Part shown: positions 8,385 through 15,270 of the stretch, in pieces | Layout: each line of letters starts with the position of its first letter | Numbering within the stretch: position 1 is the stretch's first letter | Source of the DNA: Methanothrix harundinacea 6Ac | GTDB lineage: Archaea; Halobacteriota; Methanosarcinia; Methanotrichales; Methanotrichaceae | Length of the DNA: 64,000 bases | Reading direction: 5' to 3' | NCBI RefSeq assembly: GCF_000235565.1 | Contig: NC_017527.1 | Location: 1,612,001 to 1,676,000 of the forward strand | Translations under genes and position numbers: made by a program | The notes under the pieces: model-generated | Told to the model about the DNA's origin: nothing | The model's database searches: none | Seen by the model: the letters and a program-made list of their open reading frames with translations, nothing else

Positions 8385-9239
8385 TCAGAGCCTCGCCCGG
8401 ATCTTATCCCATAGGTCCCGGATCGCATCCCCGACGGGCCCCTCCACCTCGACGAGGGTCTTCCTCTGGACCATTGCCCCCACCACGCCGGGGTCGAAGG
8501 GGAGCTTTCCCGCGAGGTCGAAGCCGAGGTCGCGGCAGAGTTCCCCGATCCTCTCTGTCATATCGGGGTTTAGGTCGTGCTTGTTGACGGCGACGAGGGC
8601 CTCGACCCCGAAGTGCTCAACGACGGCGAGGATCCTCTCCAGGTCGTGGGCGCCGGAGATGGAGGGCTCTGTCATCACCAGGGCGAGGTCTGTCCCGGTG
8701 ATGGAGGCGATGACGGGGCAGCCGATCCCCGGAGAGCCGTCGATGATGACAAGATCTCTTCCCTCCCTCTCCGCCACCTGGGCTGCGAGCTCCCTCACCA
8801 TCGTCACCAGCTTTCCGCTCGCCTCCTCCCCAGGAAATAGCTCGGCGTGGACCATCGTCCCAAACCGGGTATCAGAGACGAAGGCGTGGCCCGAGATTCT
8901 ATCGGTCATGGCGACCGCCTCCGAGGGGCAGACGACGGTGCAGACCCGGCACCCCTCGCAAGCGGCGGGGTCGACGGCAAAGTCGGAGATGGCGCAAAAC
9001 CTGCAGGCCTCCTCGCACTTGCCGCATTTTGTGCACTTCTCGGGGTCGATGGAAGCGACCTCTAGCCCATAAAAGTCGAAGGTCTCCCGGACCTGGGGCT
9101 TCAGGAGTAGGTGGAGGTCGGGGGCGTCGACGTCGCAGTCCGCCACCACCATCTCGCCTTTAGCGAGGGCGGCGAGGGATGCGGTCATCGTCGTCTTTCC
9201 CGTGCCGCCCTTCCCGCTGATGACCACCAGCTGCTTCAT
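8385..9239 (-). CDS. MinD-superfamily ATPase with inserted ferredoxin domain (second of pair)
   Basis: The deviant Walker A motif SGKGGTGKTT is at residues ~8-17. Around residues 60-105 are two 4Fe-4S clusters (CTKCGKCEEAC and CEGCRVCTVVC plus a downstream Cys-Pro). The Walker B-like strand VIIDGSPGIGCPV follows. Proteins of this architecture occur as adjacent pairs in methanogens and sulfate reducers, probably coupling ATP hydrolysis to Fe-S cluster handling or electron transfer; the role is not established. The ATG overlaps the stop of the upstream paralogue in ATGA, so the two are translationally coupled and likely form a heterodimer. Confidence 0.85.
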   Translation of the reverse strand: MKQLVVISGKGGTGKTTMTASLAALAKGEMVVADCDVDAPDLHLLLKPQVRETFDFYGLEVASIDPEKCTKCGKCEEACRFCAISDFAVDPAACEGCRVCTVVCPSEAVAMTDRISGHAFVSDTRFGTMVHAELFPGEEASGKLVTMVRELAAQVAEREGRDLVIIDGSPGIGCPVIASITGTDLALVMTEPSISGAHDLERILAVVEHFGVEALVAVNKHDLNPDMTERIGELCRDLGFDLAGKLPFDPGVVGAMVQRKTLVEVEGPVGDAIRDLWDKIRARL

Positions 9240-10069
9240 TTTGCCGCCTCCTCGATTCTTTCGAGGAGATGAACGAACTTCTCCTGCCACTCGACCATCA
9301 CCTTGGAGAATAGGGCCCCCCGGGAGGTGAGCTCTGCGATCTCCCTCTTCATGGGGATCTCCAGGAGGATCGGGATCCCTTCTCTTTCGCAGTAGTCGTA
9401 GACCCCCCGGTCTCCGATGCCGCTCCTATTCACCACCACCCCGCAGGGGATCTCCATCCTCCTCACCACCTGGACGGCGATCGAGAGGTCGTAGAGGCCG
9501 AAGGGGGTCGGCTCGGTGACCAGGAGGCAGAAGTCGCTCCCCCGGACCGCCTCGATGACGGGACAGGCGGTCCCCGGGGGGGAGTCGACGAGGAGGAGGT
9601 CGCCCCTCGCCTCGGCCTTGACCGCCCTTATGAGGGGCGTTGCCATCGGCTCGCCGATGAAGAGCTCACCCCATAGAAGCCTCACCCCCCCGGACCTCGC
9701 CCTGTGGATCTTCCCGATGGCCCTCGTCCCCATGGAGACCGCTCCTTCGGGGCATACGAGGTCGCACCCTCCGCAGCCGTGGCAGAGCTCCGGGAAGAGG
9801 AGGACTTCCTTTGGAAATACGGCGAGGGCGTGGTAGGCGCAGAACTCCGAGCATCTGCCGCACCTGGTGCACCTATCCTCGTCGATCACCGGGATCGGCA
9901 CGTTGCAGTCGGAGCTCTCTCTCTCCTCCAGGTCGGGGAAGAAGAGATAGCTGTTCGGCTCCTCGACGTCGCAGTCCAAAAGCTCCACCGAGCCGATGGA
10001 CGCCGCGAGGTTCGTCGCCACCAGGGTCTTTCCAGTCCCACCCTTGCCGCTGGCCACAGATATCATCAT
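9236..10069 (-). CDS. MinD-superfamily ATPase with inserted ferredoxin domain (first of pair)
   Basis: A paralogue of the gene that follows it. It has the ASGKGGTGKTL P-loop, an inserted double ferredoxin (CTRCGRCSEFC, then CHGCGGCDLVC) and the LLVDSPPGTACPV strand. The tandem ATG-ATG at 10064-10069 lies ~8 bases after a perfect GGAGG, which decides the start over upstream in-frame codons. The pair has its own promoter with a 22-base palindrome directly over it, suggesting dedicated regulation. Confidence 0.85.
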   Translation of the reverse strand: MMISVASGKGGTGKTLVATNLAASIGSVELLDCDVEEPNSYLFFPDLEERESSDCNVPIPVIDEDRCTRCGRCSEFCAYHALAVFPKEVLLFPELCHGCGGCDLVCPEGAVSMGTRAIGKIHRARSGGVRLLWGELFIGEPMATPLIRAVKAEARGDLLLVDSPPGTACPVIEAVRGSDFCLLVTEPTPFGLYDLSIAVQVVRRMEIPCGVVVNRSGIGDRGVYDYCEREGIPILLEIPMKREIAELTSRGALFSKVMVEWQEKFVHLLERIEEAAK

Positions 10070-10160
10070 CGATAAAACCTCCACCCTGCCGGTCGACCAC
10101 TCCCGGATCTCGACGGGCCGGCCGAAAACTCTCCTCCAAAGGATGCCGGAGATCCGAACC

Positions 10161-10182
10161 TATCCTCCCATTTGGGAGGATA
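10161..10182. promoter_or_regulatory. Perfect 22-base palindrome in promoter of the MinD pair
   Basis: The arms TATCCTCCCA and TGGGAGGATA are exact reverse complements separated by TT. The element lies next to the AT-rich TTAAAGTATA (minus strand, ~10181-10190) upstream of the MinD-ferredoxin pair. A dimeric repressor bound here would cover the TATA box or transcription start. A transcript hairpin is a less likely alternative because the element sits at the promoter, not at a gene end. Confidence 0.55.
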
Positions 10183-10272
10183 TACTTTAATGCTTCCCTA
10201 TAGCGAGAGAGCCCGAGCTCTTGCCTCTTGGTCGCGCTCTGGATCCCAGGCGGCGCTGTCAGCCAGCAGAGG

Positions 10273-10725
10273 CTAACAAGGAACGTACTGGCCGCCGATG
10301 TTGAAGGATACGGTCTTGATCTTCATCCAGTCCCTGAAGATATCCACCCTCCAGGTCCCCTGCAGCCGGGAGGCTTCGCAGCCCCGGATCTGGATGGCGC
10401 TCCAGGTCTTCCCCTCCCAGTCTCCGCTGGCGAAGTTCTTCGGCGGGACGACGGCGAAGGTCCGGGCGTAGAGCTGGCCGTTGGGCGCGTACCACCGCCA
10501 CTCCATCTCGTGGGGCTTGAGGTCCCTTGCGAACCTGATCCAGGAGACGGCCTGGTCGTCCTCGGTGGAGAAGGAGTAGGTCCGATATATCGGGTTCCAG
10601 TGGGCGTCTACGGACTTGGCCATGGAGTGATCGCTGAGCGGAATGAAGGGAAACCATATCGCCCCGCCCAGGGACGCCGTAGCCATAACGGCAAGAAAGG
10701 CCAGGATGGCCTTCATCTTCTTCAT
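10273..10725 (-). CDS. Secreted protein of unknown function
   Basis: A 150-residue product with a clear signal peptide: MKKMKAILAFLAVMATASLGG, then a polar mature domain of mixed beta type, rich in Trp and Tyr and ending near a Cys. A W-R-W-Y-A-P-N-G segment recalls small beta-sandwich domains, but I recognise no family. It is monocistronic, flanked by the MinD pair and DUF434. The start is well placed after an A-rich leader, and AT-rich DNA upstream (10740-10800) contains TATA-like sequences. Confidence 0.65.
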   Translation of the reverse strand: MKKMKAILAFLAVMATASLGGAIWFPFIPLSDHSMAKSVDAHWNPIYRTYSFSTEDDQAVSWIRFARDLKPHEMEWRWYAPNGQLYARTFAVVPPKNFASGDWEGKTWSAIQIRGCEASRLQGTWRVDIFRDWMKIKTVSFNIGGQYVPC

Positions 10726-10845
10726 CTCTTAATTACCCCCTACATTGCCATGATCTATGTTATACACCCTTGGTCAGGATATAATAAATAACTATAGTAA
10801 GGTGGGAGCTTACGAGGTCTAAAATTTGAAGGATCTGGTTAAAAA

Positions 10846-11505
10846 TCAGAGGATCAGGGGGGTTATGCCCCTCCTCTTCGCGACCTCCGCCGGGAGGTCG
10901 ACGGCCTCCAGGGCGGCGTCGATGATGCCGCCGTCGCCGGTGGCGACCGGATGGGGCGCGACCTTCAGCCTCCTGTCGGCGTCCCTCGCCGTCGTCGCCT
11001 CCCCCTGGACGCCGAAGTCCGCGAGAGCCCCCCGGATCGTCGCCGCCAGCTCCCCGCTCCGGCTGATCTGCTGGTCGAGGATCACCTCCGCCTGAGCGAC
11101 CCCCGCCCCCTCCAGGACCGAGAGGATCTCCCCGATCGCCGGGGCCGTCACCTCGGAGGATCGGTAGCTTCTGAAGATCCCGCGGACATCCCGGAGGAAG
11201 CCGTCGTCGCAGAGGTAGACGGCGGCGCCTGAAAGGAGGCTCTCGACGGTGATGAGGACGTTGTAGCCGTCGATGGCGACGGTCCGGCCCGCAAGCCTCT
11301 CAGCGGGGATCCGTTTCTTCCTCCGAGCCGCCGCCAGGGCCGAGGGGACGGCCACCCTCGAGAGGACGAACCTATCCTCCCGGGGGAGGCGGCGATGGTC
11401 GGAGACGAACCTGACCGCCGGCCCCGAGGGGTAGCCCCGGTCGAGGAGGTATCTGATCTCCTCGGCGGCGAGGTTCAGGGCTTCGAGGCCCCCATCCGGC
11501 AGCAT
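10846..11505 (-). CDS. DUF434 domain protein
   Basis: A 219-residue soluble protein of the archaeal DUF434 family, with a conserved central AIDGYNVLITVESLLSG segment and an acidic CDDGFLRD. The D-G-Y-N-V motif and Asp-rich character are reminiscent of PIN/NYN-type nuclease folds, but activity is not established. ATG 11503-11505 follows GGGAGG by 5 bases. It overlaps the end of the fumarase beta gene by 31 bases, making it the last gene of a four-gene operon. Confidence 0.75.
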   Translation of the reverse strand: MLPDGGLEALNLAAEEIRYLLDRGYPSGPAVRFVSDHRRLPREDRFVLSRVAVPSALAAARRKKRIPAERLAGRTVAIDGYNVLITVESLLSGAAVYLCDDGFLRDVRGIFRSYRSSEVTAPAIGEILSVLEGAGVAQAEVILDQQISRSGELAATIRGALADFGVQGEATTARDADRRLKVAPHPVATGDGGIIDAALEAVDLPAEVAKRRGITPLIL

Positions 11506-12014
11506 CTCGCCTCCCGGTATAGGTCTCCACCGGAGGCGTCGATGGCGACGATCATCGGCCCCCACCCTTCCGCTACCAGCTCCCAGAGCCCCTCGGCCAT
11601 CCCGAGCTCGGGGAGGTGGAGCTGCTTCACCGATAGCTGACGGGCCGCCAGAGCTCCGCAGCCTCCGGGGTAGGCGAGGTACGCCGCCCTCCCCCGGAGG
11701 GCCTCCGCCTCCTCGGATATCCCCCCCTTCCCGACGATCAGCCTCACCCCCAGGCCGACGACCTCTCTCGTGAACCTGCCGACCCTGCCACTGGTGGTGG
11801 GGCCGGCGGAGAGGACGGTCCCGTCCCGGATCAGGGGACCGCAGTGGTATATGACCGCCCCGGCGAGGTCGATCGGAAGCTTTTCCCCGGAGGCGAGGAG
11901 GGCGTGGACCCGGTCCCGGGCGGTGTAGACCGTCCCGCTGATCCAGACCAGGTCTCCGGCCCTCAAGGCCGCCACCTCCTCTCCCGATATCGGAGTCTTC
12001 AGTCGATGTTCCAT
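11475..12014 (-). CDS. fumB: Class I fumarate hydratase, beta subunit
   Basis: A 179-residue C-terminal-type subunit of the two-subunit Fe-S fumarase. It has G-A-V-I-Y-H-C-G-P near residue 58, then GPTTSGR (substrate-binding loop) and the GGCGALAA segment. With the alpha subunit it hydrates fumarate to malate. In a methanogen this serves biosynthetic interconversion of oxaloacetate, malate, fumarate and succinate. It overlaps the alpha gene by 16 bases. Confidence 0.88.
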   Translation of the reverse strand: MEHRLKTPISGEEVAALRAGDLVWISGTVYTARDRVHALLASGEKLPIDLAGAVIYHCGPLIRDGTVLSAGPTTSGRVGRFTREVVGLGVRLIVGKGGISEEAEALRGRAAYLAYPGGCGALAARQLSVKQLHLPELGMAEGLWELVAEGWGPMIVAIDASGGDLYREARCCRMGASKP

Positions 12015-12829
12015 CCGTCATCCCTCACCGTCGCAGAGGCGGACCTGTTCGCCCAGCACTGGAGGTTCACCGCCACCGGCAGGGATGCGGTGTGGCAGAG
12101 GGCGGTCTCGATCCTCACCGCCAGGGCCGTGGAGTCGCCTCCGAGCCCCATGGGGCCGGTCCCAAGCCGGTTTATATCCGTCAAGAGTTTCCGATCGAGC
12201 TCCGAGGTGCCGGGCATCCGGAATAGCGCCCTCTTGGCTAGCCTCGGCGCGAGATCGAAGGTCCCGCCGATCCCCACCCCCACGAAGACGGGGGCGCAGG
12301 CCCTCCCCGCCCGCTTTGCCACCTCGCGGGCGACGAACTCGATGGGGTCGTCGGCGGGGTTGAGCATGGCGAGGAAGGAGCCGTTCTCCGACCCCGCCCC
12401 CTTGGGGAAGGCGGTGATCCGTAAGAAATCCCCGGGGACGAGGTCGACGATCAGGTCCGGAATCCCCGGGCCGGTGTTGTCGCCGCTGTTCTTCCTCGTC
12501 AGGGGGTCGACGGCGTTGGGGCGGAGGGGTACCTCTTCCGTCGCCCGGCGGACGCCCTCGGCGATCGCCTCCTCCAGGAAGGGCGGTATCGAGAGGTTGA
12601 GGCCGATCTCCAGGCGGAAGACGGGGAGGCCCGTATCCTGGCAGAGGGGGACGCCGCCCGCGGCCGCGATCTCGACGTTCTCGAGGATCGCCGAGAGCTG
12701 GGATCTGGCGATGGCGCTCCTCTCCTTCGCGGCCGCCTCTCTTATCGCCTCCTCGACCCAGAGGGGGAGGACGGTCTCGGCCCTGGCGAGGACCGCCACC
12801 GTCGCAGAGACCAGATCCTCTCGCCTCAG
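11999..12829 (-). CDS. fumA: Class I fumarate hydratase, alpha subunit, apparent CTG start
   Basis: The catalytic N-terminal-type subunit, with 4Fe-4S ligand Cys residues in VPLCQDTGLPVF, GRACAPVFVGVGIGG and ETALCHTASLPVA. The only conventional start in reach is GTG 12799, which would remove ~10 conserved-looking residues (R-E-D-L-V-S-A-T-V). CTG 12827-12829 overlaps the DUF166 stop as CTGA, the same geometry as the usual ATGA coupling, and lies 7 bases after GGGGGAGGG. That start gives 276 residues, normal for the family. It acts as a heterodimer with the beta subunit encoded next. Confidence 0.85.
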   Translation of the reverse strand: MRREDLVSATVAVLARAETVLPLWVEEAIREAAAKERSAIARSQLSAILENVEIAAAGGVPLCQDTGLPVFRLEIGLNLSIPPFLEEAIAEGVRRATEEVPLRPNAVDPLTRKNSGDNTGPGIPDLIVDLVPGDFLRITAFPKGAGSENGSFLAMLNPADDPIEFVAREVAKRAGRACAPVFVGVGIGGTFDLAPRLAKRALFRMPGTSELDRKLLTDINRLGTGPMGLGGDSTALAVRIETALCHTASLPVAVNLQCWANRSASATVRDDGWNID

Positions 12830-13551
12830 GGCCGGTCCCTCCCCCGGATCTTTATCGGCCTCGACTGGTCCGGTATCTTCAGCCCCCCCTCGATCCCAAG
12901 AGCCTCCTCCATGGCGGCCTTGTGGAGGTCGCCGGAGGTGTGGATCCCCCCCTCGCCGCCCCGGACCGCCCGGCAGGGGTACATCTGGCAGAGGAGGCCG
13001 GCCCGGGGCGGGGCGTCTTCGACCGTGACCCCGACGATATCCCTCGCCACGTGCCAGGTGCTGCCGCAGGGGGATCCCCGGAGGACCTCGGCCCGAGCTA
13101 TCCTCCCGTCCTCCACCTCCACCTCCAGCCGGGGCCGGCCGAGCTTCTCGGCGAAGGCGTCGACCGCCTCGACACCGCAGGGGTCGAGGGTGCAGCAGAT
13201 CTCGTCGACCTCGATGTAGATCCCGTAGCGGTCGGCGATCTTCTGCAGCTCTGGGACCGATCCCGCCCTCCCGATCCCGCCGGGGACGATGACGGCCTGG
13301 GCGCCGCCCTTCCCGGCCCGGACGGCTATCTCCGGGGTGACGTCGGGGTGGAGGGAGTAGGTGATGATCAGCTCTGAAGAGAAGAACTCGGGGTCAAGGT
13401 CGAGGCCGTCGAGGAACTCCTCGGGGTCCTCGATGAACTCCGGCAGGGCTTGGGGGATCTCGACGGAGACGACCTCAAAGTCGGTCCTCTCTCTTATCGT
13501 CTCGATGAGACGCTCGCCGTACTTACCCCGAATGACGACTCCGACTCGCAT
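12826..13551 (-). CDS. DUF166 family protein
   Basis: A 241-residue soluble archaeal protein of the DUF166 family. The N-terminus is Rossmann-like (MRVGVVIRGKYGERL). Cys-rich motifs follow: DEICCTLDPCG around residue 120 and GSPCGSTWHVARD around residue 160, then a Cys pair in LLCQMYPCRA. This pattern suggests a metal or Fe-S site. It leads the operon with fumarase and DUF434, so a role in assembling or protecting the fumarase cluster is possible but only inferred. A TATA-like CTCTATAACC on the minus strand at ~13575 and GGAAGGG before ATG 13551 support the start. Confidence 0.78.
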   Translation of the reverse strand: MRVGVVIRGKYGERLIETIRERTDFEVVSVEIPQALPEFIEDPEEFLDGLDLDPEFFSSELIITYSLHPDVTPEIAVRAGKGGAQAVIVPGGIGRAGSVPELQKIADRYGIYIEVDEICCTLDPCGVEAVDAFAEKLGRPRLEVEVEDGRIARAEVLRGSPCGSTWHVARDIVGVTVEDAPPRAGLLCQMYPCRAVRGGEGGIHTSGDLHKAAMEEALGIEGGLKIPDQSRPIKIRGRDRP

Positions 13552-13691
13552 ATCCCTTCCATGACGAGGGAGGGTTATAGAGTTTTCTTGATCTCCACCC
13601 TGCTAGCCCATCTCTAAGCCCTTCGGGGCCCCTGGATATCCGCGAGCCGCCTTCGAAAGGATAAATTAGCCCCGGAGCCGATGGAAGGATC

Positions 13692-15071
13692 ATGATACCT
13701 TGCGTCCTCGTCGCGGGGACCTCCAGCGGCGTCGGGAAGACGACGGTCGTCCTGGGGATGATGGCGGCCCTCAGGAGGCGGGGTCTCGTCGTCGCCCCCT
13801 TCAAGGTGGGGCCGGACTTCATCGATCCATCTCATCATGCTGCCATCTGCGGTAGGCCCTCTCGAAACCTCGACACCTTCATGATGGGAAGAGACGGAGT
13901 CCGCCGCTCTTTCGCGCGAGGCGTCGAGGGCGCCGACGTCGCCGTCATCGAGGGGGTGATGGGGCTCTACGACGGCCTCGACGCGACGGATGTTGCTTCG
14001 TCGGCCTCCGTCGCGAAAGCCCTCGGAGCCCCCGTCCTCCTGGTGATGAACGTCCACGGGACGAGCAGGTCCGCCGCGGCGATGGCCCTCGGCTACAGGA
14101 GCTACGACCCCGGCGTGAAGATATCGGGGCTCGTCCTCAACCGGGTCGGTAGCGACCGCCATCGCGGCCTCCTGGAGGAGGCCCTCGCGCCCCTGGGGAT
14201 ACCGATCCTCGCCTCCCTCCCCCGGCGGGGCGAGATAGCCCTTCCGAGCCGCCACCTGGGGCTCCTGATGGGCTTTGAGAGCCGCCACGACCTGGATGCC
14301 CTCGCGGACTTCCTCGAGGAGAACGCCGACCTCGACGGGATCCTCGAGCTCGGATGCGATGTAGCGGAGCCTGAGGCGCAGGTGGCGCAGGCGCAGGCGG
14401 CGCAGGAAGCGGAGACGGAGACGGTGCCTGACCTGGAGGGCGGTAGAATCAGAATCGCCGTCGGATACGACGAGGCCTTCTGCTTCTACTACGCCGAGAA
14501 CTTCGAGATCCTCCGGAAGCTAGGCGCAGAGATCGAGTTCTTCAGCCCCATCCGCGACCCCCTCCCCGAGGCCGACGGCCTCTACCTCGGCGGCGGCTAC
14601 CCCGAGCTGTATTCCCGGGAGCTGGAGGAGTCGCCGACACGCCATGAAATAAAGAAGGCTGCCGGGGACGGGATGCCGATCTACGGCGAGTGCGGCGGCC
14701 TGATGTACCTCTGTGAGTCGGTGGTATCGAAGGACGGCGACTCGGAGAAGAAGATGGCGGGGGTGCTGCCGGCGACGACGGCGATGACCGGCAGGCTTCA
14801 AGCCCTGGGGTACGTCGAGGGGGACGTCGTCGCCGAGAACCCCGTCGTCGCGAGAGGATCGGTCATCAGGGGGCATGAGTTTCACTACTCGAAGATGGAC
14901 TGCGCGAGGGACGCGCGGTTCGCCTACCGGTTCCGGCGCGGGAAGGGGATCGTCGGGGACAGAGACGGCCTCGTCGAGCACGAGACACTGGGAAGCTACC
15001 TTCACACCCACTTCTCCACCTTCCCGGTGGAGAGGTTCGTCGCGAATTGCAGGAGGTACGGGAGAAGATGA
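13692..15071 (+). CDS. cfbB: Cobyrinate / Ni-sirohydrochlorin a,c-diamide synthase
   Basis: A 459-residue two-domain amidase. The N-terminal P-loop is AGTSSGVGKTT, followed by FKVGPDFIDP and EGVMGLYDG. The C-terminal glutamine amidotransferase domain has the nucleophile Cys in YGECGGLMYL and the late His in SYLHTHF. It uses glutamine and ATP to amidate the a and c side chains of a tetrapyrrole. In methanogens the same family makes coenzyme F430 (CfbB) and cobamides (CbiA), and sequence alone does not separate them. A Gln-Ala-rich linker joins the two domains. Confidence 0.88.
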   Translation: MIPCVLVAGTSSGVGKTTVVLGMMAALRRRGLVVAPFKVGPDFIDPSHHAAICGRPSRNLDTFMMGRDGVRRSFARGVEGADVAVIEGVMGLYDGLDATDVASSASVAKALGAPVLLVMNVHGTSRSAAAMALGYRSYDPGVKISGLVLNRVGSDRHRGLLEEALAPLGIPILASLPRRGEIALPSRHLGLLMGFESRHDLDALADFLEENADLDGILELGCDVAEPEAQVAQAQAAQEAETETVPDLEGGRIRIAVGYDEAFCFYYAENFEILRKLGAEIEFFSPIRDPLPEADGLYLGGGYPELYSRELEESPTRHEIKKAAGDGMPIYGECGGLMYLCESVVSKDGDSEKKMAGVLPATTAMTGRLQALGYVEGDVVAENPVVARGSVIRGHEFHYSKMDCARDARFAYRFRRGKGIVGDRDGLVEHETLGSYLHTHFSTFPVERFVANCRRYGRR

Positions 15072-15270
15072 TGTTGATCGTCTTCAATACTGTATAAACT
15101 TCTACAATTTTTCTGGGATAACTCCTCCAGCATCAAAGGAACCTGGTCAGGTTTTCTTCCCAATACATCAATTGATCTTATGGGCTCAAAGTCTAATATT
15201 TATAATCAGAATGTTATCATATAAGAGCGAAATGTTTTTCACTATAGCAAGAAACAAATAGCGGACGACC

